From Symsagittifera roscoffensis (lineage: Eukaryota > Xenacoelomorpha > Acoela > Convolutidae), in contig NC_087067.1 of the NCBI RefSeq assembly GCF_963678635.1, positions 31,038,401 to 31,098,400 of the forward strand: a stretch of DNA of 60,000 bases, given 5' to 3'. Of the stretch, positions 29,369 through 43,200 are shown piece after piece. The notes beneath the pieces were generated by a model, which was not told the DNA's origin, made no database searches, and saw only the letters and a list, made by a program, of their open reading frames with translations. The translations under genes and the position numbers were made by a program. Each line of letters opens with the position of its first letter. The first letter of the stretch is position 1.

Positions 29369-30240
29369 GTCCATATGCTAAGGTTCCTACAAAACTTGCT
29401 CAAAAAAACTCTGTGCTGTGGTCAGCCGCGCCCTGAATCTCAAAAGCTCTATATACTTGTCATTCTTCCGCTCTTCGTCTTCAGCGATAGCCGTACCAGG
29501 GTTACAATCAGACCCGGCACTAATCCTAGGGGCGCAGGAGTCTACTTTCGTTACATCCCACAACAGCTGCTTAGCAACAGCCCATGGAATGAGCGTCGAT
29601 CCGTCTGGTCGCTTCTGATTGGTCCTGTAGAGGTGTCGTGGTTCTAAAACAGAGAGAATGTGAGTAGAAGACAAACTCTGCCTGATAAGGGTATTTAGGT
29701 TCGAAGGCCTTTAAGAATCTCCCTGCACTTTTGAAACAGAAAAGGCCATGCCAATCATCTTGGGTAATGTCTTTTCCGCACACGCAATTATGCTGTTCGC
29801 AATCTTTAAATTTTTGTGCGTGATGACGTTCAACGATTGAGAGCCAAACCCATGTTGGAACGCGTTGAATCTTTTTACGTCCGTTGGTTCGAGTTCTGAA
29901 ATCAAGTCTGCAACTTTTCTGTCAAAAAATGGCTCTGTCCAATTATTTTAGAATTCGTTTTCCGAAACCATTTCATTTTTTCCAAGTTCAAACCACCGTT
30001 TAAGCGCATCATCACCGGTTCCATCCACATACTCTAAACAAAAAGATTTGCTTAAGGTATTTTTCACTCCTACCTGTAAAGCTAGTAGACGAGCGAAAGA
30101 AACACCCAAGACACCTTTAGCTGCCGGGCGAACTGCTTGTGAAAACTGATTATCATCCATTTTCACATTAATGACCCTGCATAACGAATTTCTTATTTTT
30201 ATTGCGAAGCGTTCCAAAATATCTTTTCGCAAAAACATAG
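29369..30240 (-). pseudogene. 3' end of a second RLE-type LINE ORF (decayed)
   Basis: Minus-strand pieces run 30238-29948, 29905-29711, 29783-29571 and 29674-29387. They contain a C-x-C-G-K-D..H-G-L-F-C-F-K-S-A-G-R zinc-finger segment, followed by L-E-P, K-R-P-D-G-S-T-L-I-P-W and W-D-V-T-K-V-D-S, the endonuclease signature of RLE-bearing LINEs (RPDG...WDVT). At least three frame breaks separate them. The frame differs from the LINE at 25-28 kb, so two RLE lineages are present. Confidence 0.8.
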
Positions 30241-30974
30241 AAATTTTGGCGTGCTAAAGCAATTTCCGGGAGATGAAAGCATAATGGGGGTCTAAGAAAA
30301 AATTTGATAGTCAGATGGTTGGAAATCAAGCCTAGCAGATTGAGGAAACTAACAACAGCACATAAAAACTACTGAGTTGAAAACACTCAAAAAGATTGAC
30401 CTGATATGAAATTACGAGTCTATCAGATACTTATACTATGCTGCGCTTTTCTTCCCCTGATGAAAAATACATTTCAAACGATTCCGAAATTATGTGCATT
30501 GTCAGGATTTCACAATAAACTAATCTAAATGAGGATAAAACATCAATTTATTAATATTCTTTACAATATTTCACATTAACTTTGGTTCTGAACCATCAAG
30601 GTGAACACTCTATGAGACAGAGAGATTTAAAATGTAACTTGTGATCATTTTTGCACATTTGTGCATCGTCAATTTTGAAGGTATTAGAGTTTTATAGAAT
30701 GATTATCGATCAAAAAAATCCTAAGACAATGGCTATACGAATTTTAAAAATTCAACCAAAAAGGAATTTGCAAATTTGAATTTCGCGGCAAAATACATCA
30801 AAAATAAATCATTAGACTTAAGTTTCTGAGATATTCTATCAATTTTATCTGTTAATCAAATTAAATTTAAATTTAAATTTTCGCTTTGTCGGTTTTTTCA
30901 ATTTCGAATTATGTCAATTTTTAGTTTATTTTGTAGTAGCCGAAAACTTCTTTTCGAAAGTATAAATAAAGGGT

Positions 30975-31870
30975 CAGATACCTGCCCCTGGACTCATCGC
31001 GCTTGTTGTTTCTCGGTATCCCCTTCCAGATGTGATGTGCTTCTAGTGTCAGTAGCTTGACGTTGATGATAGCTTGGTCTATAACCACCTTTGACAATCC
31101 GGCTCTCGTGTCCTCATTTCTGCACCACCCTAGATGTTGTCCTACGGTTAAGTCCTCTTTTCGGTGTTCGTCAATCCTGGTGGTTATATGTCAAACCGTT
31201 TGGCCAACATAGGTGGAGCTATATACACAACATGAAAGCTTGCAGACCACTTTTGATTTTAGTTCACGCGTATAAGAAGACTTTACTGTTGTTAGGCAGG
31301 TTTTCAGCTTTCTGGTGTTGCAAAAAATTGGTGCCGTGATTATGTTTTGCACCTTATTTTTAAAAGTCAGACCATCATTGCCTTGGTGCTGCGCCACAAT
31401 CATGGGTGAAGTATCTGTATTATCAAAACCCTCTTGATGTAGGTCCTTGTCAGGGTTTTTTTTTACTTTCCCTTTGATGAGTCTGTCGAGGGTACTCGAA
31501 ACAATCTTATCAGTCTAATATTCTGGGTATTAGCTGTCCACCCACTGTTTTCTACTTACCATCATGGCCGTACCCAAATTGTTACAAGTTGAAGTGGTTC
31601 TAAAAACTCGATGAATTGCGCCTTCTATCATTTTCTTCTTATAAGGGAGTGGAGCGCAAAACTAAGAATTGTCCCTGTATCAGTTGCTTTTTAATATATT
31701 CCATAGGTTACGTTTTTAGGTGTGTCGACCCTAATATTAATTTGAAGAAAGGCTAAGATGCCTTTCTTGATAGCCTTTTCTAAAGTACCTTTGTAGATTA
31801 GGATGTAATTGATTTGCAGCGTCTCGTATTTCTTCTAGATCTTTTTTCACAGTTCTCACGATATAATCTA
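30975..31870 (-). pseudogene. Penelope-like element fragment: RT C-terminus and GIY-YIG endonuclease
   Basis: Minus strand: the RT end (Y-I-V-R-T-V-K-K-D-L-E-E-I) near 31860, then T-D-T-G-T-I-L-S-F and I-E-G-A-I-H-R-V-F-R. The 31403-31191 frame carries L-K-S-K-V-V-C-K-L-S-C..S-T-Y-V-G-Q-T-V, the GIY-YIG entry motif. After a stop come T-R-I-D-E-H-R-K-E-D and L-T-L-E-A-H-H-I-W-K. This is the C-terminal layout of EN-plus Penelope-like elements. Frame shifts and stops make it a remnant. An exact copy lies 7937 bp downstream. Confidence 0.75.
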
Positions 31871-32412
31871 TATATATCAAAAAACTTTTATTTCTTCTGA
31901 GTGTTGGTTTCTTTCTTTTAACTCACAGATACCCAAAACCAGCGACTTCAGGTGACAGAATTGTTCTATAAAATTGCCAAAATTATATGCCAAGCCAATA
32001 AAAACAACGCTCAGAAGATTCATAATCTTGCTCAGCTAAAACTAGCATTATTGAAGAGGAAAACAGGGAAACCCTGGACAATCAGAAAAATTTTGATACT
32101 CCCGTAAATTACTGCAACTACTTCAAGGTGTATGATATAGAGAAGACTTTACGAAATATTGAAATTTGATATTAATCAACTCCAACTTAGCAACTTCACG
32201 GACACTGGCTTGATGCTCTCGCCGTACTGCAGTGTCGACTGACTGAGAAAAAAACAGGAGTCAGGACAAGCAAGCAAGTTTAATATTTGATACAAAAACT
32301 CGAAAAAAAATCAATGATACAAAGAACTTGTCGAACATGTCAAAAAATCATTAAAAAATCAAATAAAACGGTGAGAAACATTGCAAAAAACCCGGAATAC
32401 CAGACTCAAAAA

Positions 32413-33456
32413 ACCGTTCGTCTCAGCGCTTCCTCGACGTTGGGCAGGCCTTTTCTCCAACAGTACACTATCGCCCTGGTTTGGGTACTTCTCGTTCTTA
32501 GATAGTTGGAAATATCGCCAAGGCTTCCGGGTTGATATTTGTTTTATCTGTGGCTGCTAATTGAATTGTTGATGACGTCGTGCAACACCGCAACGCCTTC
32601 TCTTGAAAGCAGGGGCCCCTTGTCTGGGAAAAATTACTTCCCTTACAGTTTTATAAACTAAATATAAATTAAATTTGGTTGAAAGATAAAATTATTAGAT
32701 TGCCTCGGAATTTTACGTCTGTTGATATGATCATGATGTATATTTAACATGATTTTCAAGTTTGCAAGCTTCAGATTGCTTGAGTTTGTTTTCTTTTGTA
32801 TAACCATTGTCTTAGGATGTTTTTAAGACCGATAAACATTCTACGAAAGTTTGAAACTTTAAACCTGATTAAGCAAAAAAGTTTTTCAGTTTAACTTTTT
32901 AATTACCTCTTGAACAAGTTAGCCAATGACAGTTGACCTTTAAATTCATTATTTAGATGAAATGACATTTAACCCCTAGAATAATTTAAATGAGATTTTG
33001 CCAAAGTGAACTTGTTCATTTGAAATTCGCTTCCTGAAATTTGATTTTAGACTACAAAGCGCTTCCCAATCAAAACTATTTTTTACTTGGACTCACGCAA
33101 AGTATCGCCCTCAAAACCTCCCGTCAATTGAACCGCTACGTTTTTTTCTTCTGGGTGACAAAGCTTAAAGCAAACCACTTCAAATGAGTTATAAAATAGC
33201 ATTTCGACAATCTGTTTGAACAATTTTTCCAATGAGAACAAGCTTGTTCATAATTAATTCGATTAGCTCAAAAAACATCAATTAATTTGTCTGGAAGTTT
33301 CTACGCCATAGTTTCGATTATGTTATTTACGTTTTATAATAAAAAACCTAAACTAATTTCAGACTGAGTTTTCAGTATCAACTCCCTGCTTCTAAATTCA
33401 TCGCGCAGGTTCAAGACCTGTTTTTTTTCTGATATGTAAGGCCTCTAGTGGTCACA
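32413..33456. repeat. 1.04-kb repeat, copy 1 in unit 1
   Basis: About 97% identical to 36020-37061 (offset about 3607). Starts ACCGTTCGTCTCAGCGCTTCC and ends ATGTAAGGCCTCTA. A diverged relative is at 10985-11255. The minus strand near the left end encodes V-Y-C-W-R-K-G-L-P-N-V-E-E-A-L-R-R-T, longer in copy 2 (36075-35878), so part of it may once have been coding. The right end carries R-S-R-E-L-I-L-K-I, like the C-terminus of Penelope-type ORFs. Confidence 0.85.
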
Positions 33457-33463
33457 ATGGTCA

Positions 33464-34305
33464 CAGATACCTGCCCCTGAACTCATCGCGCTTGTTGTTT
33501 CTCGGTATCCCCTTCCAGATGTGATGTGCTTCTGGTGTCAGTAGCTTGACGTTGATGATAGCTTGGTCTATAACCTCCTTTGACAATCCGGCGCTCGTGT
33601 CCTCATTTCTGCACCACCCTAGATGTTGTCCTACGGTTAAGTCCTCTTTTCGGTGTTCGTCAAACCTGGTGGTTATATGTCAACCTTTGTAGATTAGGAT
33701 GTAATTGGTTTGCAGCGTCTTGTATTTCTTCTAGATCTTTTTTCACAGTTCTCACGATATAATCTATATATATCAAAAAACTTTTATTTCTTCTGAGTGT
33801 TGGTTTCTTTCTTTTAACTCACAGAAACCCAAAACCAGCGACTTTTCAAGTGACAGAATTGTTCTATAAAATTGCCAAAATTATATGCCAAGCCCATAAA
33901 AACAACGCTCAGAAGATTGATAATCTTGCTCAGCTAAAACTAGCATTATTGAAGAGGAAAACAGGGAAACCCTGGACAATCAGAAAAACTTTGATACTCC
34001 CGTAAATTACTGTAACTACTTCAAGGTGTATGATATAGAGAAGACTTAATGAAATATTGAAATTTGATTTTAATCAACTCCAACTTAGCAACTTCACGGA
34101 CACTGGCTTGATGCTCTCGCCGTACTGCAGTGTCGACTGACTGAGAAAAAAACAGGAGTCAGGACAAGCAAGCGAGTTTAATATTTGAAACAAAAACTCG
34201 AAAAAAAATCATTGATACAAAGAACTTGTCGAACATGTCAAAAAATCATTAAAAAATCAAATAAAACGGTGAGAAACATTGCAAAAAACCCGGAATACCA
34301 GACAA
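33464..34305 (-). pseudogene. Internally deleted paralogue of the Penelope-containing segment
   Basis: 33464-33680 matches 30975-31188, then the sequence jumps to match 31790 onward (CCTTTGTAGATTAGGATGTAATTG) and continues to about 34305, matching 32400. About 600 bp, including the GIY-YIG N-terminal half, is absent. Several base differences show this is a distinct older copy, not part of the recent tandem duplication. Confidence 0.8.
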
Positions 34306-34720
34306 AATATCGATTATTTTGATTTTTGGTTGGGCTGTGATTATTCAAATATTCTTGACAAAAAAAATTCGAACGACTTTAACGGAAAGTTGAAGAAAAA
34401 ATATCTGAAAAAACGTAAGCTTCGTTCAGAAGAAAAAAAGATCACTTTACGAATTAACAGCGGACTATCTGTTGTCGGAGGGACTTGGAAGATCCTTATC
34501 TTAAGCTGAAATCAGCGGTTAAGATCTAGAAAAACTCCAACTACGGGGAGAACTTAAATAATAGTTGAGTAGGGTGGTAGTTAAGTATGGCAATGGTAAG
34601 TTTGGTTTCCAAGATGTTATTAACCGAAGCATTCTATCGTTCTAGCGACTTTGGAAGGTTCTTAACACCTTTTGAGCTTTTAGCCAAACAAAAAAAAACT
34701 GGAAATACTTCTTGACTTCA
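34306..34720 (+). pseudogene. Leader and Gag start of a second gypsy family (fragment)
   Basis: Matches 47290-47700 and 48550-48960 closely. Begins after GGAATACCAGACAAAAT and includes CTCCAACTACGGGGAGAAC and the Gag start ATGGCAATGGTAAG (about 34587). The frame reads M-A-M-V-S-L-V-S-K-M-L-L-T-E-A-F-Y-R-S-S-D-F-G-R-F and is then lost. Confidence 0.6.
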
Positions 34721-34729
34721 ATTTGGTGT

Positions 34730-36019
34730 ACAGATGTTCACATATGCCATTGCTCCTTTTCAGACTCAACAGCTCTTTGTTAATGTCTTTCACAATGTTC
34801 AACACTACCAAATATCAGTTTTAATCATTGCTTTAAATTGGTCTCATTGTAAAAAATTCAGCAGTATGGCTTCGCATTGGTCTTTTTTCATGATACAAAA
34901 CCCAACCCCTTTATCAAACGGCACTGCTTAAAGATAGTTGTTTTCGAGAATTTTTCTCTATTTTCTAGCCCTCCATCAGACGGTATCTGTTTCACTCGCT
35001 TTGCATAGTTTTTGCTGCCATTTTAACCTCTTACAGTGACTCCCCTGCTACGACCTAATTTTTCAGTTGGGACAAAAAAAAACATCCACATTAGCAAAAA
35101 AAAAAATTTCCTTGAATTTACCCCGAGCCCGTTATTTGGATCCTGGGGATAAAATTTTCCTGCACCCACCTTGATAAATCAAAACCCTCTATAACTTTTA
35201 CTGACCTATCGCATTCGTTACCTAACCGTTCATCTCGTTTTTTTGAATTTTTTTTTGATTTTGTTTTTGTGGTTTTTGTTTACTGTGTTTGAACTCTTTC
35301 TGTTCACGTGTATAAAGAAATCAAAAACTGACGGCCAAAATTTTTTGTCAACACCCGCTGCACTATCACGCAAGGCCTCCCTAACATGGCACTGATATTC
35401 TTTTCGTGAATTTTAGCCTTATTTATTTCAATTCCGAGTAATTTTAGTTGAAAACAATTAACCGCTTGCTCTTAAAAAAAAAACATTTTGCAGCACTTGG
35501 AATTGAAAAAAAAATACCGTATTATATCAGGTATTGTATCGTTTTCTAAGCATGTTCTCAGAAACATAAGCCTCTGAAAAAACTATTCATTTTAAGATAC
35601 CATTTAAGATAATCAGGCACTAGTTTACACCAAAGTTTATTCTTTAGTATCCACCGTAAAAAAGTTGAGGGAGAATTATTGAGTTCATTACTTCGCAGGC
35701 CACGAGAAAGAAACCTCACGAGGAACTTAGCCAAGAGCAAACAAAACAACATTAACAATATAAAGAAGTACCATCCGCTTGATCCTTCTCAACCCGCTTC
35801 GCTAGTGTCTTCCTTCTCGTCTGTGAGGGTCTGTTCTTGACTGAAACTGTCTTTCCAATCAGTACTGGTAGATTTCGCTATATCTCCACTACAAGCCTGA
35901 GCGACTTCAACTCTAGGACATTATCTTTGCGAAGCTCCAAATAGTTTCCCAGCAGTTTTGGCTCGTGTTTTCCCTTCCTCTTCAAAAGGAGGTACTTGAT
36001 CACGAGTAGGACCAAAGCT
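34730..36019. other. Unassigned part of the 7.9-kb unit
   Basis: Contains short frames on both strands and A/T runs. No domain recognised. The minus frame 36075-35878 extends the V-Y-C-W-R-K-G-L-P-N-V-E-E peptide of the 1.04-kb repeat. Confidence 0.4.
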
Positions 36020-37061
36020 ACCGTTCGTCTCAGCGCTTCCTCGACGTTGGGCAGGCCTTTTCTCCAACAGTACACTATCGCCCTGGTTTGCGTACTTCTC
36101 GTTCTTAGATAGTTGGAAATATCGCCAAGGCTTCCGGGTTGATATTTGTTTTATCTGTGGCTGCTAATTGAATTGTTGATGACATCGTGCAACACCGCAA
36201 CGCCTTCTCTTGAAAGCAGGGGCCCCTTGTCTGGGAAAAATTACTTCCCTTACAGTTTTATAAACCAAATATAAATTAAATTTGGTTGAAAGATAAAATT
36301 ATTAGATTGCCTCGGAATTTTACGTCTGTTGATATGATCATGATGTATATTTAACATGATTTTCAAGTTTGCAAGCTTCAGATTGCTTGAGTTTGTTTTC
36401 TTTTGTATAACCATTGTCTTAGGATGTTTTTAAGATCGATAAACATTCTACGAAAAATTGAAACTTTAAACCTGATAAAGCAAAAAACTTTTTCAGTTTA
36501 ATTTTTTAATTACCTCTTGAACAAATTAGCCAATGACAGTTGACCTTTAAATTCATTATTTAGATGAAATGACATTTAACCCCTAGAAGGATTTTAATGA
36601 GATTTTGCCAAAGTCAACTTGTTCATTTGAAATTCGCTTCCTGAAATTTGATTTTAGACTACAAAGCGCTTCCCAATCAAAACTATTTTTACCTGGACTC
36701 ACGCAAAGTATCGCCCTCAAAACTTCCCGTCAATTGAACCGCTACGTTTTTTTCTTCTGGGTGACAAAGCTTAAAGCAAACCACTTCAAGTGAGTTATAA
36801 AATAGCATTTCGACAATCTGTTTGAACAATTTTTCCAATGAGAACAAGCTTGTTCATAATTAATTCGATTAGCTCAAAAAACATCAATTAATTTGTCTGG
36901 AAGTTTCTACGCCATAGTTTCGATTATGTTATTTACGTTTTATAATAAAAAACCTAAACTAATTTCAGACTGAATTTTCAGTATCAACTCCCTGCTTCTA
37001 CATTCATCGCGCAGGTTCAAGACCTGTTTTTTCTGATATGTAAGGCCTCTATTGGTCACAA
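36020..37061. repeat. 1.04-kb repeat, copy 2 in unit 1
   Basis: Direct-orientation partner of 32413-33456. The right flank differs: here it runs on into GTCACAATTGTGTTTGG and a minus-strand frame (37128-36940) ending L-R-D-E-C-R-S-R-E-L-I-L-K-I, the C-terminus of a Penelope-like ORF. Confidence 0.85.
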
Positions 37062-37264
37062 TTGTGTTTGGTTGTTTGACCTTTCCATAATTTCCATTTA
37101 ACATCTGCATTGTTATAGGTGAAGGCACACTGGTGAATCTGTTTTCTTATGTTCCTCATTTTCGTTGAAAATTCTAATTCCTTGCTTTGGCCCGATGTAA
37201 ATATGTTAGTGGGAACCGAACTGGATTCGATGCAATACAGATCAATGGCAAAACTCTCTGTTTT

Positions 37265-40200
37265 AAACTCTCTGTTTTAAAAAGCTGCCTGCTCTGGGTT
37301 CCTCAGTCCATATGCTAAGGTTCCTACAAAACTTGCTCAAAAAAACTCTGTGCTGTGGTCAGCCGCGCCCTGAATCTCAAAAGCTCTATATACTTGTCAT
37401 TCTTCCGCTCTTCGTCTTCAGCGATAGCCGTACCAGGGTTACAATCAGACCCGGCACTAATCCTAGGGGCGCAGGAGTCTACTTTCGTTACATCCCACAA
37501 CAGCTGCTTAGCAACAGCCCATGGAATGAGCGTCGATCCGTCTGGTCGCTTCTGATTGGTCCTGTAGAGGTGTCGTGGTTCTAAAACAGAGAGAATGTGA
37601 GTAGAAGACAAACTCTGCCTGATAAGGGTATTTAGGTTCGAAGGCCTTTAAGAATCTCCCTGCACTTTTGAAACAGAAAAGGCCATGCCAATCATCTTGG
37701 GTAATGTCTTTTCCGCACACGCAATTATGCTGTTCGCAATCTTTAAATTTTTGTGCGTGATGACGTTCAACGATTGAGAGCCAAACCCATGTTGGAACGC
37801 GTTGAATCTTTTTACGTCCGTTGGTTCGAGTTCTGAAATCAAGTCTGCAACTTTTCTGTCAAAAAATGGCTCTGTCCAATTATTTTAGAATTCGTTTTCC
37901 GAAACCATTTCATTTTTTCCAAGTTCAAACCACCGTTTAAGCGCATCATCACCGGTTCCATCCACATACTCTAAACAAAAAGATTTGCTTAAGGTATTTT
38001 TCACTCCTACCTGTAAAGCTAGTAGACGAGCGAAAGAAACACCCAAGACACCTTTAGCTGCCGGGCGAACTGCTTGTGAAAACTGATTATCATCCATTTT
38101 CACATTAATGACCCTGCATAACGAATTTCTTATTTTTATTGCGAAGCGTTCCAAAATATCTTTTCGCAAAAACATAGAAATTTTGGCGTGCTAAAGCAAT
38201 TTCCGGGAGATGAAAGCATAATGGGGGTCTAAGAAAAAATTTGATAGTCAGATGGTTGGAAATCAAGCCTAGCAGATTGAGGAAACTAACAACAGCACAT
38301 AAAAACTACTGAGTTGAAAACACTCAAAAAGATTGACCTGATATGAAATTACGAGTCTATCAGATACTTATACTATGCTGCGCTTTTCTTCCCCTGATGA
38401 AAAATACATTTCAAACGATTCCGAAATTATGTGCATTGTCAGGATTTCACAATAAACTAATCTAAATGAGGATAAAACATCAATTTATTAATATTCTTTA
38501 CAATATTTCACATTAACTTTGGTTCTGAACCATCAAGGTGAACACTCTATGAGACAGAGAGATTTAAAATGTAACTTGTGATCATTTTTGCACATTTGTG
38601 CATCGTCAATTTTGAAGGTATTAGAGTTTTATAGAATGATTATCGATCAAAAAAATCCTAAGACAATGGCTATACGAATTTTAAAAATTCAACCAAAAAG
38701 GAATTTGCAAATTTGAATTTCGCGGCAAAATACATCAAAAATAAATCATTAGACTTAAGTTTCTGAGATATTCTATCAATTTTATCTGTTAATCAAATTA
38801 AATTTAAATTTAAATTTTCGCTTTGTCGGTTTTTTCAATTTCGAATTATGTCAATTTTTAGTTTATTTTGTAGTAGCCGAAAACTTCTTTTCGAAAGTAT
38901 AAATAAAGGGTCAGATACCTGCCCCTGGACTCATCGCGCTTGTTGTTTCTCGGTATCCCCTTCCAGATGTGATGTGCTTCTAGTGTCAGTAGCTTGACGT
39001 TGATGATAGCTTGGTCTATAACCACCTTTGACAATCCGGCTCTCGTGTCCTCATTTCTGCACCACCCTAGATGTTGTCCTACGGTTAAGTCCTCTTTTCG
39101 GTGTTCGTCAATCCTGGTGGTTATATGTCAAACCGTTTGGCCAACATAGGTGGAGCTATATACACAACATGAAAGCTTGCAGACCACTTTTGATTTTAGT
39201 TCACGCGTATAAGAAGACTTTACTGTTGTTAGGCAGGTTTTCAGCTTTCTGGTGTTGCAAAAAATTGGTGCCGTGATTATGTTTTGCACCTTATTTTTAA
39301 AAGTCAGACCATCATTGCCTTGGTGCTGCGCCACAATCATGGGTGAAGTATCTGTATTATCAAAACCCTCTTGATGTAGGTCCTTGTCAGGGTTTTTTTT
39401 TACTTTCCCTTTGATGAGTCTGTCGAGGGTACTCGAAACAATCTTATCAGTCTAATATTCTGGGTATTAGCTGTCCACCCACTGTTTTCTACTTACCATC
39501 ATGGCCGTACCCAAATTGTTACAAGTTGAAGTGGTTCTAAAAACTCGATGAATTGCGCCTTCTATCATTTTCTTCTTATAAGGGAGTGGAGCGCAAAACT
39601 AAGAATTGTCCCTGTATCAGTTGCTTTTTAATATATTCCATAGGTTACGTTTTTAGGTGTGTCGACCCTAATATTAATTTGAAGAAAGGCTAAGATGCCT
39701 TTCTTGATAGCCTTTTCTAAAGTACCTTTGTAGATTAGGATGTAATTGATTTGCAGCGTCTCGTATTTCTTCTAGATCTTTTTTCACAGTTCTCACGATA
39801 TAATCTATATATATCAAAAAACTTTTATTTCTTCTGAGTGTTGGTTTCTTTCTTTTAACTCACAGATACCCAAAACCAGCGACTTCAGGTGACAGAATTG
39901 TTCTATAAAATTGCCAAAATTATATGCCAAGCCAATAAAAACAACGCTCAGAAGATTCATAATCTTGCTCAGCTAAAACTAGCATTATTGAAGAGGAAAA
40001 CAGGGAAACCCTGGACAATCAGAAAAATTTTGATACTCCCGTAAATTACTGCAACTACTTCAAGGTGTATGATATAGAGAAGACTTTACGAAATATTGAA
40101 ATTTGATATTAATCAACTCCAACTTAGCAACTTCACGGACACTGGCTTGATGCTCTCGCCGTACTGCAGTGTCGACTGACTGAGAAAAAAACAGGAGTCA

Positions 40201-43200
40201 GGACAAGCAAGCAAGTTTAATATTTGATACAAAAACTCGAAAAAAAATCAATGATACAAAGAACTTGTCGAACATGTCAAAAAATCATTAAAAAATCAAA
40301 TAAAACGGTGAGAAACATTGCAAAAAACCCGGAATACCAGACTCAAAAAACCGTTCGTCTCAGCGCTTCCTCGACGTTGGGCAGGCCTTTTCTCCAACAG
40401 TACACTATCGCCCTGGTTTGGGTACTTCTCGTTCTTAGATAGTTGGAAATATCGCCAAGGCTTCCGGGTTGATATTTGTTTTATCTGTGGCTGCTAATTG
40501 AATTGTTGATGACGTCGTGCAACACCGCAACGCCTTCTCTTGAAAGCAGGGGCCCCTTGTCTGGGAAAAATTACTTCCCTTACAGTTTTATAAACTAAAT
40601 ATAAATTAAATTTGGTTGAAAGATAAAATTATTAGATTGCCTCGGAATTTTACGTCTGTTGATATGATCATGATGTATATTTAACATGATTTTCAAGTTT
40701 GCAAGCTTCAGATTGCTTGAGTTTGTTTTCTTTTGTATAACCATTGTCTTAGGATGTTTTTAAGACCGATAAACATTCTACGAAAGTTTGAAACTTTAAA
40801 CCTGATTAAGCAAAAAAGTTTTTCAGTTTAACTTTTTAATTACCTCTTGAACAAGTTAGCCAATGACAGTTGACCTTTAAATTCATTATTTAGATGAAAT
40901 GACATTTAACCCCTAGAATAATTTAAATGAGATTTTGCCAAAGTGAACTTGTTCATTTGAAATTCGCTTCCTGAAATTTGATTTTAGACTACAAAGCGCT
41001 TCCCAATCAAAACTATTTTTTACTTGGACTCACGCAAAGTATCGCCCTCAAAACCTCCCGTCAATTGAACCGCTACGTTTTTTTCTTCTGGGTGACAAAG
41101 CTTAAAGCAAACCACTTCAAATGAGTTATAAAATAGCATTTCGACAATCTGTTTGAACAATTTTTCCAATGAGAACAAGCTTGTTCATAATTAATTCGAT
41201 TAGCTCAAAAAACATCAATTAATTTGTCTGGAAGTTTCTACGCCATAGTTTCGATTATGTTATTTACGTTTTATAATAAAAAACCTAAACTAATTTCAGA
41301 CTGAGTTTTCAGTATCAACTCCCTGCTTCTAAATTCATCGCGCAGGTTCAAGACCTGTTTTTTTTCTGATATGTAAGGCCTCTAGTGGTCACAATGGTCA
41401 CAGATACCTGCCCCTGAACTCATCGCGCTTGTTGTTTCTCGGTATCCCCTTCCAGATGTGATGTGCTTCTGGTGTCAGTAGCTTGACGTTGATGATAGCT
41501 TGGTCTATAACCTCCTTTGACAATCCGGCGCTCGTGTCCTCATTTCTGCACCACCCTAGATGTTGTCCTACGGTTAAGTCCTCTTTTCGGTGTTCGTCAA
41601 ACCTGGTGGTTATATGTCAACCTTTGTAGATTAGGATGTAATTGGTTTGCAGCGTCTTGTATTTCTTCTAGATCTTTTTTCACAGTTCTCACGATATAAT
41701 CTATATATATCAAAAAACTTTTATTTCTTCTGAGTGTTGGTTTCTTTCTTTTAACTCACAGAAACCCAAAACCAGCGACTTTTCAAGTGACAGAATTGTT
41801 CTATAAAATTGCCAAAATTATATGCCAAGCCCATAAAAACAACGCTCAGAAGATTGATAATCTTGCTCAGCTAAAACTAGCATTATTGAAGAGGAAAACA
41901 GGGAAACCCTGGACAATCAGAAAAACTTTGATACTCCCGTAAATTACTGTAACTACTTCAAGGTGTATGATATAGAGAAGACTTAATGAAATATTGAAAT
42001 TTGATTTTAATCAACTCCAACTTAGCAACTTCACGGACACTGGCTTGATGCTCTCGCCGTACTGCAGTGTCGACTGACTGAGAAAAAAACAGGAGTCAGG
42101 ACAAGCAAGCGAGTTTAATATTTGAAACAAAAACTCGAAAAAAAATCATTGATACAAAGAACTTGTCGAACATGTCAAAAAATCATTAAAAAATCAAATA
42201 AAACGGTGAGAAACATTGCAAAAAACCCGGAATACCAGACAAAATATCGATTATTTTGATTTTTGGTTGGGCTGTGATTATTCAAATATTCTTGACAAAA
42301 AAAATTCGAACGACTTTAACGGAAAGTTGAAGAAAAAATATCTGAAAAAACGTAAGCTTCGTTCAGAAGAAAAAAAGATCACTTTACGAATTAACAGCGG
42401 ACTATCTGTTGTCGGAGGGACTTGGAAGATCCTTATCTTAAGCTGAAATCAGCGGTTAAGATCTAGAAAAACTCCAACTACGGGGAGAACTTAAATAATA
42501 GTTGAGTAGGGTGGTAGTTAAGTATGGCAATGGTAAGTTTGGTTTCCAAGATGTTATTAACCGAAGCATTCTATCGTTCTAGCGACTTTGGAAGGTTCTT
42601 AACACCTTTTGAGCTTTTAGCCAAACAAAAAAAAACTGGAAATACTTCTTGACTTCAATTTGGTGTACAGATGTTCACATATGCCATTGCTCCTTTTCAG
42701 ACTCAACAGCTCTTTGTTAATGTCTTTCACAATGTTCAACACTACCAAATATCAGTTTTAATCATTGCTTTAAATTGGTCTCATTGTAAAAAATTCAGCA
42801 GTATGGCTTCGCATTGGTCTTTTTTCATGATACAAAACCCAACCCCTTTATCAAACGGCACTGCTTAAAGATAGTTGTTTTCGAGAATTTTTCTCTATTT
42901 TCTAGCCCTCCATCAGACGGTATCTGTTTCACTCGCTTTGCATAGTTTTTGCTGCCATTTTAACCTCTTACAGTGACTCCCCTGCTACGACCTAATTTTT
43001 CAGTTGGGACAAAAAAAAACATCCACATTAGCAAAAAAAAAAATTTCCTTGAATTTACCCCGAGCCCGTTATTTGGATCCTGGGGATAAAATTTTCCTGC
43101 ACCCACCTTGATAAATCAAAACCCTCTATAACTTTTACTGACCTATCGCATTCGTTACCTAACCGTTCATCTCGTTTTTTTGAATTTTTTTTTGATTTTG

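Larger units (their letters stand above)
29328..37250. repeat. 7.92-kb tandem block, unit 1
   Basis: Base-for-base match with 37265-45186 at an offset of 7937, dropping to 7936 after an A run (10 versus 9 A near 35475). I noticed no other difference. Contents in order: RLE-LINE 3' end, about 0.7 kb of AT-rich DNA, Penelope-like fragment, 1.04-kb repeat, internally deleted Penelope fragment, gypsy leader and gag start, about 1.3 kb unassigned (34730-36019), second 1.04-kb repeat, and the start of a FAGMNDHLH-type frame. Confidence 0.93.

Noticed and set aside
33400-33420. B-box-like GGTTCAAGACC suggesting a tRNA
   Set aside because: No A box at proper spacing. It lies within a Penelope-like C-terminal coding remnant.
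34500-34720. Spliced-leader RNA gene candidate (repeated ATGGCAATG|GTAAGTTTGG)
   Set aside because: The repeated donor-like site lies in the gag start of a gypsy family, the frame continues across it as protein in other copies, and no Sm site or stem-loop was evident.
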